Shown here: in pieces, positions 1 through 7,588 of the stretch
Numbering within the stretch: position 1 is the stretch's first letter
How the letters are laid out: the number at the start of each line of letters is the position of its first letter
Assembly: GCA_018241425.1 (NCBI GenBank)
Contig: JAFEDU010000002.1
Location: 1,116,001-1,180,000, forward strand
DNA: 64,000 bases
Origin: Pseudomonadota bacterium
GTDB lineage: Bacteria > Pseudomonadota > Gammaproteobacteria > Steroidobacterales > Steroidobacteraceae
Direction of reading: 5' to 3'
Notes under the pieces: generated by a model
Database searches by the model: none
Told to the model about the DNA's origin: nothing
What the model saw: only the letters and a program-made list of their open reading frames with translations
Translations under genes and position numbers: made by a program

Positions 1-510
1 TTCGAGTTCCGCTTGACGACGGTGGTCGTGGAGGAAGTCACGCGGACTGGGCCACGAAGTGATCGAATTCCAAGTGCGCCCGGTTTCCCGGTCGTGGAAC
101 GCCATGAACGCAGCCTCGTCGTCGTAGTCGACGAACACCGGCGTGGTGTCGCGCTCGTCGCCCCGCGCTTCGAGTCGCCACCCGACTATCGGCAGTACCC
201 CGCCAGTCTTAGAAAGCCCGACCACCTGGCTCGTGTTCGAAAAGCAGCCGAGCAGCGACGCCGGCCGAACCGGCTCAGGGTCGCGTGGCGGCAACGGTGG
301 AAGCTCCTTCAGGACGTAGCCGGTAGCGCGATAGGGGGAGTTCTCGGCGGTGCAATGTGCGTTGCGGTGTCCGTCGCCCGCGCCGAGCGGGGCCTTGCTT
401 CCGCCGGGGATGCCGTGACGGTGACGACGGTCGCAGTGAGGACAATGGAACCGGAGCTGGGTGCGGTTCGCCGTGCGACGGCATTCGATAACCGGGACAG
501 AGGCGCTCAT
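1..510 (-). CDS. Zinc-finger-like hypothetical protein (partial, runs off left edge)
   Basis: An open minus-strand frame starts with ATG at 510 and stays open to the window edge, about 170 residues. Near residues 23-26 it has CPHC, followed by an HRHG stretch and then a second cluster GHRNAHC about 25 residues on, which looks like a C2HC-type metal site. The rest is polar with no obvious domain. The ATG overlaps the TGA of the gene upstream (ATGA, 507-510), so it is probably translated by coupling as the third gene of a minus-strand operon. I do not recognise the family; small proteins with such clusters are common on integrated elements. Function unknown. The gene is cut by the window, not necessarily broken. 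Confidence 0.6.
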   Translation of the reverse strand, partial: MSASVPVIECRRTANRTQLRFHCPHCDRRHRHGIPGGSKAPLGAGDGHRNAHCTAENSPYRATGYVLKELPPLPPRDPEPVRPASLLGCFSNTSQVVGLSKTGGVLPIVGWRLEARGDERDTTPVFVDYDDEAAFMAFHDRETGRTWNSITSWPSPRDFLHDHRRQAELE

Positions 511-776
511 CGCGGCACCTGCGGCGCGAGGAGCTTCGCCCACTCGGCGCGCTGGCGGGGGTGCAGCGGGTCTTCGGTGTCGTGCAGGACCCGGCCAATC
601 TGCGCGAGCGTGAAGGGCGGTTCCGCGGGAATGATGCACTTGCGGGTGAACTCGGCCCACGCCTGCTCGGAGATCGGGGTGATGCTCTGAACGTGTACCG
701 ACGTGTAGAACGGGCCGACGTTGCGCAGGAACTGCGAATACCGACGGATCAGGCCGAGGGGGAGGGGCTTGTTCAT
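507..776 (-). CDS. Small hypothetical protein of the mobile element (89 aa)
   Basis: Starts MNKPLPLG at 776, with a good ribosome site (GGGAGG) 6 bases before the ATG. The start overlaps the upstream stop as ATGA (773-776), and its own TGA overlaps the next start at 507-510. This double overlap is the best evidence that it is real. The product is a soluble polar protein with no signal peptide or membrane segment. I see no catalytic motif and do not recognise it. An upstream extension of the frame exists, but the Shine-Dalgarno and the overlap both favour 776. Confidence 0.6.
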   Translation of the reverse strand: MNKPLPLGLIRRYSQFLRNVGPFYTSVHVQSITPISEQAWAEFTRKCIIPAEPPFTLAQIGRVLHDTEDPLHPRQRAEWAKLLAPQVPR

Positions 777-985
777 GCGCGCCTCCCGCCGCGGAGATCG
801 TCCGCGAGCGTTTCCAGCTCTTCGATAGTGAGCTTGGCGTGAGCGGTGGGGTGGGAGCGACGCGGGCGGATGCCCGTGCGGACGAGAGCCCTTAGGAACG
901 TCTCCTCGCGGACGTCCAAGGCCATCCAAGCAGCCGGTTGGCTGATGATCGGGATCTTGCGAACCGCGGATTTGCTAGCGGCCAT
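773..985 (-). CDS. Small hypothetical protein, first gene of the minus-strand element operon (70 aa)
   Basis: ATG at 985 is preceded by a clear GGAGGT at normal spacing. The protein begins MAASKSAVRK; its middle (AAWMALDVREETFLRALV) could be a short helical DNA-binding or adaptor segment, and it ends in a basic tail. It is the promoter-proximal member of a three-gene overlapping set running left out of the window. No family recognised. The bases between this start and the next gene (986-1144) hold no further gene that I can support and probably carry the operon promoter. Confidence 0.55.
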   Translation of the reverse strand: MAASKSAVRKIPIISQPAAWMALDVREETFLRALVRTGIRPRRSHPTAHAKLTIEELETLADDLRGGRRA

Positions 986-1144
986 GACAACAGAACCTCC
1001 ATAGAGTGGCGGGGTTCTCCTGTCGGAATGGCCTCAGTCAGCGGCCGGGAAGGAACGGGATTAAGCCTCCTTGATTTCAGGGCGGAAGGCAACAGAAAAC
1101 CGGCGGGGGCGAATTTCGCCGCGGCCCGCCAAGCAAACCCCCGC

Positions 1145-1642
1145 TTATGAATTGGAGTGGCGCTTCTTACCGCCGAGAGAACCCGCCGCGGCGCGCTTAA
1201 GGCGGAGGTCGTCAGCGCGACTGACTCCGAGATCGATCACGTCCAGTAAGTTCGCCACCATCAACCACTTCACCCGCCGGATGCGTCGGCGGTACATCGG
1301 CCGCGTCCGAAGGTTCTCCCGCAGTTGGTAGCAGGAGATCCCGAGCAGGCGAGCAATGTTGTCTTGCCCGATAACGCGCAGCCCCGGGGACGCGAGGTCG
1401 GCCCGCTTCATCTTCGCCGCCGCCGCCAGCGCGACGACGGTGCCGGCCCCGGTGGCGCCGTTCACCTTCAGCGCCCGGGGCCAAGGTCGTCCGCCAGCCG
1501 GACCTTCCGTGCGGTAGAGCACTTGCGGCCGCTTCCGCATGAGGCGAGCTCGCCGACGCAGGTCCGCTTGCGCCGCGGCCGTTATCCGGGGCTGGCCCCG
1601 GGAATCTAGGGCATCGAGCGCCAGCCGAACCCCAAGTTTCAA
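1145..1642 (-). CDS. Putative DNA-binding protein of the mobile element (165 aa)
   Basis: Starts at a TTG (1642) preceded by GAGGGG about 7 bases upstream. The C-terminal half contains a segment (about residues 88-130: DNIARLLGIS, YQLRENL, then several Arg) with the spacing of a winged or MerR/excisionase-like helix-turn-helix. Both termini are very basic. It is divergent from the helix-turn-helix gene at 1736 across a 93-base intergenic region, the usual layout for element control genes. It could be an excisionase, a repressor or a replication accessory protein. The assignment is by shape only. Confidence 0.5.
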   Translation of the reverse strand: MKLGVRLALDALDSRGQPRITAAAQADLRRRARLMRKRPQVLYRTEGPAGGRPWPRALKVNGATGAGTVVALAAAAKMKRADLASPGLRVIGQDNIARLLGISCYQLRENLRTRPMYRRRIRRVKWLMVANLLDVIDLGVSRADDLRLKRAAAGSLGGKKRHSNS

Positions 1643-1735
1643 GCAAACCCCCTCTTACCTAGGGACCCGAGCGGCGGCTAAACCGCTTTACTCCTCCCCG
1701 CAGCCAACACCCGTTGGCGCTAAGGAGCGGTAACG
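1643..1735. promoter_or_regulatory. Divergent control region of the mobile element
   Basis: This 93-base gap separates a leftward TTG-start gene from a rightward ATG-start gene. It carries the GAGGGG ribosome site of the left gene, the AAGGAG of the right gene, and an inverted repeat AGCGG/CCGCT around 1669-1686. It should hold back-to-back promoters and possibly an operator, but I cannot define -35/-10 boxes confidently. Confidence 0.35.
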
Positions 1736-1972
1736 ATGCCTGAAAAGACGACGAACGCAAAATTTATGCCGGATCTCTGCGGCACCTCGGGGGTAGCCCG
1801 GCAGCTCAACGTTGCGCAACCCACGGCCCGCGCCTACGCGGCACTCCTGCATTCGCGAGGGGTGAAGGGAATCCTGCGCGCGGACAACGGCGACTACTTA
1901 GCGACCGCAGCCGGGATCGAGGCTATGGCGCGGGAGCGCGACCGCCGGGCCGAGCGGAAGCCGGGCGGTTGA
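1736..1972 (+). CDS. Small helix-turn-helix protein (78 aa)
   Basis: ATG at 1736 has a strong AAGGAG upstream. Residues about 17-50 (GTSGVARQLNV, PTARAYAALLHSRGV) read as a helix-turn-helix of the excisionase/MerR type followed by a short wing (RADNGDYLAT). The tail is basic. It is the first gene of the rightward set leading to the serine recombinase, so a role as regulator or recombination directionality factor is reasonable, but this is inference from position. Its stop overlaps the next reading frame. Confidence 0.55.
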   Translation: MPEKTTNAKFMPDLCGTSGVARQLNVAQPTARAYAALLHSRGVKGILRADNGDYLATAAGIEAMARERDRRAERKPGG

Positions 1973-1977
1973 CGACG

Positions 1978-2169
1978 ATGAGCACCCCGAGCCTGCAGTT
2001 CGACGACGAAGCGCTCGATGCGCTCGTCCGACTGCTGGCGCAGATTGCGCTCCGGCGTGCTGCCGAGCGCCAACGGCAGGAGACGAAGACAGATGAGTGT
2101 GAAAGACCGAGTAGCGCGGACCGTGATCTACGCGCGAAGCAAGATCGCAGACGATCGGGCGATTTCTGA
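1978..2169 (+). CDS. Small hypothetical protein (63 aa)
   Basis: Begins MSTPSLQFDDEALDALV; an upstream TTG at 1969 in the same frame overlaps the previous stop and is an alternative start. The first half is an acidic amphipathic helix (DDEALDALVRLLAQIALRRA) and the second half is highly charged. It overlaps the next gene by about 77 bases in another frame, which lowers confidence in the C-terminal part, but the helix and the tight coupling to its neighbours suggest a real element gene. No function can be assigned. Confidence 0.45.
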   Translation: MSTPSLQFDDEALDALVRLLAQIALRRAAERQRQETKTDECERPSSADRDLRAKQDRRRSGDF

Positions 2170-2533
2170 CCAGATTGCGCTATGCACGATGTACGCGGAA
2201 TCGGCCGGCCTCGCGGTGACGAGAACTTTTGCCGACTGGCACGAGCGCTGGTCCTACGACTGCCTTTGGGACGCGATGGAGAAGGGCGAAGTCGCCGTGG
2301 TCTTGATGATGGACATGTCCAGGCTCGGACGATCGCTGAAACGTTGGCGAGCGTTCTTAGAGCATGCCAGCAAGAACCACGTGCGGATCGTCAGCGTTTT
2401 GGAGGGGTTCGACTCCACGGATGCGCCCGAGGGGATGCTTGAGGGGAGGCTCAAGATGTTAGAGAACCTTCGAAGGGAGATCCTGTTCGACGCGGATCAG
2501 CGCGTGGGCAGACAGCATCGGCGCGACACCTGA
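2093..2533 (+). CDS. Resolvase-domain protein without DNA-binding domain and with altered catalytic serine (146 aa)
   Basis: The product matches the N-terminal catalytic domain of serine recombinases over its length: IYAR at residues 12-15, the DMSRLGRSLKRW arginine helix near residues 74-85, and EGFDSTDAPEGML matching the late part of the domain. Normal resolvases have YxRxS with the serine as nucleophile. Here the sequence is YARSK, so the aligned position is lysine and the serine is one residue early. It ends at 146 aa with no DNA-binding or zinc-ribbon region. The start at 2093 gives a compact domain; AGGAG lies upstream. It directly precedes the full-length recombinase and may be a regulator of it, a decayed copy or a partner subunit. 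Confidence 0.65.
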   Translation: MSVKDRVARTVIYARSKIADDRAISDQIALCTMYAESAGLAVTRTFADWHERWSYDCLWDAMEKGEVAVVLMMDMSRLGRSLKRWRAFLEHASKNHVRIVSVLEGFDSTDAPEGMLEGRLKMLENLRREILFDADQRVGRQHRRDT

Positions 2534-2663
2534 CATCAAACTTCATGATCTTTCTGATGTTATATCCGAGCCAGCGGGACCGGCCGAGGCGAGAATTATC
2601 TCGTCTCGCGCCGGGCTGACTACCCGGTGCGGGGCGGTCGAATCCAACACAGGAGAATCCAAC
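2534..2663 (+). promoter_or_regulatory. Leader/control region of the serine recombinase
   Basis: This 130-base gap contains an inverted repeat ACATCA/TGATGT (just after 2533), a second one GCGAGA/TCTCGC around 2590-2610, and a direct repeat GAATCCAACA present twice with a 15-base period just before the start codon. The recombinase Shine-Dalgarno (AGGAGA) sits between the two copies. These could bind the upstream regulators, but no promoter boxes stand out. Confidence 0.35.
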
Positions 2664-4304
2664 ATGACCACTACGCAGCGCGTCGCACTCTACGCGCGCT
2701 TCAGCACCGACAAACAGTCCGCCGAGAGCGCGGACGATCAATTCCGGGCCTGCGAGGCTTACTGCGAGAAGCAGGGCTGGCGCGTGACGCACCGCTACGC
2801 CGACCCGGGCATCTCCGGCGCCGCCATCGGCAACCGTCCGCAGTACTTGCGCATGACCACCGCGGCGAAGGCGCGGGAGTTCGAGATCGTCATGGCGCTG
2901 GAACTGGCCCGCCTTAGCCGCAGCACGGGCGACCTCAACAAGGAGATCGACCGCCTCGTGTTCGGCGGGATTCGGGTCGTCACCCTGATCGACAACTACG
3001 ACTCCGCCCGCAAGGGCCACAAGATGCAAGCCGGACTCGGCGGCATCGTGGGCGAGGCGTTCCGGGAGATGGTTTCGGAGCGCACCACGATCACGCTACA
3101 GCACCGGGCGAAGTCGGGCCGGTCCGCCGGGGGCCGCGCGTACGGCTACGTCACTTGCGTCCGCGAGGACGGTAGTAAGTGGTGGGCCATTAACGAGGAA
3201 CAGGCTCACTGGGTCCGGTTTATCTACGAGCGATACGCCGAGGGCTGGGCGCCGCGGCGGATCGCGGCCGAGCTGAACTCCCGGGGCGTGCCCTCGCCGG
3301 GGTCGAGTTGGAAGCGGGTCGTACGGCGCGGCGACGGGAAGTGGCTCGACAGCACCATCAACGGCGGCATCCTGACCAATCCGCTGTACAACGGGCTTTA
3401 CGTCTGGGGGCGTAGCCGATTTAAGAAGCACCCCGACACCGGGTGCCGGTTGGTAGTCGGGCAGCGGGACGATTCCGAGTGTGAGCGGTTCCCGTGCCCC
3501 GAGCTGCGGATCGTGCCCGAGAAGTTGTGGAAGGCGGTGCAGGCGCGGAAGCGGCGGCGGTCGGTCGATACCCGGCCGATACACGTCCGCAACCCGAAGT
3601 ACGGCCGTTCTGCCTTCTTCTCCCGGGGTGGTCGGAGCCTGCGGTACCCGCTCTCGGGGCTGCTGGTCTGCGGGGATTGCGGCTCGCATTACAGCATGTG
3701 CGACGGTCGGAGGTACGCCTGCAGCACGTTCCACTCCGGGGGTAAGTCCGCTTGTGCCAACTCGATCCGAGTGCCGCGGGTACGGCTGCAGGAGATCGTC
3801 GTCGGCGCGCTCCGGACGCACTTGTTCACGCCCGAGCGCCGGAAGATCTTCGAGGCGGAGCTGACCAACGGGGCGGCGGCGGACGCCCGGCATGTAGCAG
3901 CCGAGCGTCGGGCGGTCGAGCGGCGCCGGGCCGAGGCCGTTAAGCAGCGCGACAACATCATGAAAGCCATTAAGGCCGGAATCCTCACCGACAGCACCAA
4001 GACCGAGCTGCTGGCCGCGGAGGCGGCCGTGACGGCGGCGACGACGGCGCTCAAGGAGCTGGCGACGCCTTCGAAGTCGGAGCTGCCCGCCGCCATCGAG
4101 GAGTTCGACCGGATGGTGGACTTACTCCCGCACATGCTCGAAGCCGACGCGGACGCCGCGCGGGAGGTGCTCGTGAGAGTGATCGGGAAGGTGAAACTCG
4201 TGCGCGAGAAGGGCCGGCTCTGGGCCGAGCTGAGCACGAATCCGGGCCAGTTGTTGGGACTAGCGGCGGCTGCCGGTCCCGATGGTAGCGGGGGCAGGAT
4301 TTGA
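2664..4304 (+). CDS. Large serine recombinase / site-specific integrase (546 aa)
   Basis: Catalyses integration and excision by a serine nucleophile. The resolvase domain spans about residues 5-150: LYARFS puts the nucleophile at Ser14, and LARLSRSTGDL holds the catalytic arginines. A recombinase domain follows (about 170-290, GRAYGYV onward), then a zinc ribbon near residues 330-370 (CGDCG and two later Cys), a coiled coil about 410-470 and a C-terminal tail. ATG at 2664 has AGGAGA 7 bases upstream. Its last seven codons and the TGA stop lie inside the 3' end of the tRNA-fMet gene on the other strand, which puts an attachment site exactly here. Use of TTA and ATT codons sets it apart from the chromosomal genes. 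It looks intact. Confidence 0.92.
   Translation: MTTTQRVALYARFSTDKQSAESADDQFRACEAYCEKQGWRVTHRYADPGISGAAIGNRPQYLRMTTAAKAREFEIVMALELARLSRSTGDLNKEIDRLVFGGIRVVTLIDNYDSARKGHKMQAGLGGIVGEAFREMVSERTTITLQHRAKSGRSAGGRAYGYVTCVREDGSKWWAINEEQAHWVRFIYERYAEGWAPRRIAAELNSRGVPSPGSSWKRVVRRGDGKWLDSTINGGILTNPLYNGLYVWGRSRFKKHPDTGCRLVVGQRDDSECERFPCPELRIVPEKLWKAVQARKRRRSVDTRPIHVRNPKYGRSAFFSRGGRSLRYPLSGLLVCGDCGSHYSMCDGRRYACSTFHSGGKSACANSIRVPRVRLQEIVVGALRTHLFTPERRKIFEAELTNGAAADARHVAAERRAVERRRAEAVKQRDNIMKAIKAGILTDSTKTELLAAEAAVTAATTALKELATPSKSELPAAIEEFDRMVDLLPHMLEADADAAREVLVRVIGKVKLVREKGRLWAELSTNPGQLLGLAAAAGPDGSGGRI
4283..4304. other. Probable attachment-site junction (integrase end / tRNA 3' end)
   Basis: The 22 bases encode both the final codons of the serine recombinase (plus strand) and the CCA end, acceptor 3' side and part of the T arm of tRNA-fMet (minus strand). 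Chromosomal synteny resumes immediately to the right. I infer that the recombination core lies in or next to this segment. The matching copy at the other element end is not found within 1-4282, so that end lies left of the window. Confidence 0.6.
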
Positions 4305-4359
4305 ACCTGCGACCTTCGGGTTATGAGCCCGACGAGCTGCCAGACTGCTCCACCCCGCA
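4283..4359 (-). tRNA. Initiator tRNA-fMet (CAT anticodon)
   Basis: Reading the minus strand gives a 77-nt cloverleaf including an encoded CCA. The CAT anticodon sits in a stem with three consecutive G:C pairs (GGG/CCC), the initiator hallmark. The T loop is TTCAAAT and the D arm is GAGCAGTCTGGCAGCTC. Position 1 (T) and position 72 (T) do not pair, which keeps the initiator mismatch, although C1:A72 is the common form. The serine recombinase overlaps its 3' 22 bases on the opposite strand. The tRNA reads intact. Confidence 0.95.
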
Positions 4360-4374
4360 CCAGGAGGGCCGCGC

Positions 4375-4403
4375 ATTCTACAAGCGCCTGGCCCATCCGG
4401 CAA
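4375..4403 (-). promoter_or_regulatory. Sigma-70 promoter of tRNA-fMet
   Basis: On the minus strand, TTGCCG (4403-4398) and TAGAAT (4380-4375) are separated by exactly 17 bases. The -10 box ends 15 bases before the mature tRNA 5' end. Confidence 0.65.
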
Positions 4404-4449
4404 CCCACCTGCAACTCCCTGAGCGTTCAGCAGATTGTGGGTCTGCCTA

Positions 4450-5073
4450 TCACTTGTCCCGCCAGTCCCCGGGCTTGGGCGGGTCCCTCATGTGCTCGAA
4501 CAGGTCCCCGCGCACTTCCGGCTTCTCGAGGGTGCACGCCGGCATGAACATCATCGCGATCACCAGAACGCATTGGTCGTTGAGGTGGATGAGGTAGCCA
4601 CCCTCCTGGGAAGTCTCGACCCGATGCGTCGCGGCGTAGTCCCAGTGAAATTCCGGGGCCCTCTCGTGGTCGTGAAACGCAGCGCTGGCTCCGTGATTGA
4701 GAGCTTCTCGGCGACGTTCTTCCGCCACTTCGCGCTCAGTCTCGTGGATCGCCGTGCTCGCCGCCTCCGCGTGCCAGTCGATGCGGTCCCGCGGCGGGGC
4801 CTCGTCCGGGAGCCGGACATCGAGGTCGGGATGCGGCACCTCGGGCGTGACCCGGGGGGCGGCAGGGGCGGAGGGCCGGACCGGTCGGGCGGGTACAGGG
4901 GCAGGGGCCCGGATCAGTACCCACTGGAGCGGTGACTCCTTTATATCCGGACTTTGGGGGAGCGAGCCGGGCATCAGGATCAATATCGCGAGCACTGAGC
5001 CGTGCGCCAGCACGACACCGGCGAGCGCGAGTGACCGCGCGCGAAAACGCAGACCAGAGCCCCCCGTGCCCAC
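4450..5073 (-). CDS. Inner-membrane-anchored proline-rich periplasmic protein (207 aa), TonB-like N-terminus
   Basis: GTG start at 5073. A basic N-terminus is followed by a single hydrophobic helix (about residues 14-36, LALAGVVLAHGSVLAILILM) and then a Pro/Ala-rich stretch (about 55-85, APAPVPARPVRPSAPAAP), the layout of TonB or TolA anchors. The C-terminal half is soluble with no TonB C-terminal domain that I can recognise; residues VLVIAMMFMPACTLEKP near 172-188 are hydrophobic. Function unknown. It lies between the tRNA and the HIT gene, on the same strand as the latter, and an operon with it is possible. Confidence 0.65.
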   Translation of the reverse strand: MGTGGSGLRFRARSLALAGVVLAHGSVLAILILMPGSLPQSPDIKESPLQWVLIRAPAPVPARPVRPSAPAAPRVTPEVPHPDLDVRLPDEAPPRDRIDWHAEAASTAIHETEREVAEERRREALNHGASAAFHDHERAPEFHWDYAATHRVETSQEGGYLIHLNDQCVLVIAMMFMPACTLEKPEVRGDLFEHMRDPPKPGDWRDK

Positions 5074-5157
5074 GAGCGTGCGCGAAGCCTCCCTTTCCCC
5101 GCAGCCGGGGTTCCCCGACTTCGAGTGGAGAGCTCGGGGCTTAGTTCACGCCCCCGG

Positions 5158-5574
5158 TCAGCGGATGGCCGCGGCGAGGCTCCGGGCGAGTTCGGCGCCG
5201 GCCTTACCCTCGAGCGAACTCATGGGCCAGCCGATCCCCAGGCCCTCGCGGGCATTGGGCTTGGGGATGATGTGGAAGTGGACGTGCCCGATGGCCTGGT
5301 GGGCGCCGGCGCCGTTGTTCTCGAGCACGTTGTACTCGCGCACTCCGGTGACGGCGATCACCGCACGGCACAGGCGCGGCAGCACCCGGCCCAGGGCCGC
5401 CGCGGACTCATCCGAGAGCTCATCCAGCGTCGCGGCCGGCTCCTTGGGGATGACCAGTGTGTGGCCGTGGCTCAGTGGGTTGATGTCGAGGAAGGCGAGG
5501 ACCTTCTCGTCCTCGTAGACCTTGTGACAGGGAATCTCGCCCCTAAGTATCTTCCCGAAGACGGTGTCCGCCAT
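5158..5574 (-). CDS. hinT: HIT family purine nucleoside phosphoramidase (HinT-like)
   Basis: A small cytosolic hydrolase of the histidine-triad family, which acts on nucleoside phosphoramidates and aminoacyl-adenylates. The whole 138-aa protein fits the family: TVFGKILRGEIP at the N-terminus, FLDINPLSHGHTLVIPK, LENNGAGAHQAIGHVHFHIIP with the HxHxH signature (about residues 109-113), and a short C-terminal tail. ATG at 5574. It is divergent from the formaldehyde genes. The specific substrate cannot be read from the sequence. Confidence 0.93.
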   Translation of the reverse strand: MADTVFGKILRGEIPCHKVYEDEKVLAFLDINPLSHGHTLVIPKEPAATLDELSDESAAALGRVLPRLCRAVIAVTGVREYNVLENNGAGAHQAIGHVHFHIIPKPNAREGLGIGWPMSSLEGKAGAELARSLAAAIR

Positions 5575-5606
5575 GGATGCTGGTCCTTCACGCTGTGCGC
5601 CCCAGA

Positions 5607-5635
5607 GTGCGTCAATTGTGTCTCACTCGACGCAC
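5607..5635. promoter_or_regulatory. Inverted repeat between hinT and frmA
   Basis: GTGCGTC (5607-5613) and GACGCAC (5629-5635) form perfect 7-base arms around a 15-base spacer in the divergent intergenic region. The position suits an operator for either gene. No regulator is encoded nearby, so the link to formaldehyde control is only a possibility. Confidence 0.35.
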
Positions 5636-5723
5636 GTTCTGGCACGTTTGTGGAAATTGCCGGATACGGGGGTACACTCTGCGGCTCTGTTGAACATTCG
5701 TCTTGAAACTGGGGATTTTGGTC

Positions 5724-6833
<1,110 letters not shown>

Positions 6834-6921
6834 AGGGGCGATGCCGGGACTTTGAGGCCGCCGCCCGCAGGGGCGTGCGGCGCCGATCGCGTCAAAACGC
6901 TTTCATATCCAGGAGAAGACC

Positions 6922-7494
6922 ATGGCAGTTTCCATTCACCCGGCGGTCGACGGCGGCGTCAAGGCCGGTAACCCGAACTTCGCCGGCGGCACCCTCACGT
7001 GCAAGTGCAGCTCGAACCCGGTCACCGTCACCCTGACGAGCAACACCGCGTTCAACCACGTGTGCGGCTGTACCAAGTGCTGGAAGCCCCAGGGCGCGCT
7101 GTTCTCGCAGGTCGCGGTGCTCGGCCGGGACAAGGTGTCCGTCACCGCCAACGGCAACAAGCTCAAGATCGTGGACGAGAAGGCCCCGATCCAGCGCCAC
7201 GCCTGCACCGGCTGCGGCGTGCACATGTATGGACGCATCGAGAACAAGGACCATCCCTTCTACGGGTTCGACTTCGTGCATACCGAGCTGTCGAAGGACA
7301 GTGGCTGGTCGGCACCGGAGTTCGCCGCGTTCGTCTCCTCGATCATCGAGTCCGGCTTCCCGCCGGCCCGCATGGGCGAGGTGCGCGCGCGCCTGAAGGA
7401 ACTGAAGCTCGAGCCGTACGACTGCCTGTCGCCGGCGCTCATGGACCTGATCGCGACCCACGCCGCGAAGGCCAAGGGCACGCTCAAGAGCTGA
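6922..7494 (+). CDS. gfa: S-(hydroxymethyl)glutathione synthase (formaldehyde-activating, Gfa)
   Basis: A small zinc enzyme of the GFA family that promotes the addition of formaldehyde to glutathione, supplying the FrmA substrate. Zinc-binding cysteines are visible in CKCSS, CGCTKC and CTGCGVH. Length 190 aa, as in the family. AGGAGA lies 6 bases before the ATG. Co-directional with frmA and followed by a strong terminator at 7525-7567, so this closes the unit. Confidence 0.95.
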   Translation: MAVSIHPAVDGGVKAGNPNFAGGTLTCKCSSNPVTVTLTSNTAFNHVCGCTKCWKPQGALFSQVAVLGRDKVSVTANGNKLKIVDEKAPIQRHACTGCGVHMYGRIENKDHPFYGFDFVHTELSKDSGWSAPEFAAFVSSIIESGFPPARMGEVRARLKELKLEPYDCLSPALMDLIATHAAKAKGTLKS

Positions 7495-7524
7495 CGCGCG
7501 GGCCGTCCCCCGGACGGGATCAAG

Positions 7525-7567
7525 ACCGGCGCCACTGCCTTCGCGGGCAGTCGGCGCCGGTTTCGTT
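7525..7567 (+). terminator. Rho-independent terminator after gfa
   Basis: A stem of 9 + 6 pairs (ACCGGCGCC, then ACTGCC, against GGCAGT and GGCGCCGGT, with one bulged C at 7552) is closed by a TTCGCG loop and followed by TTTCGTTT. Confidence 0.8.
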
Positions 7568-7588
7568 TGGGGGCTCGGACAACGCCGG

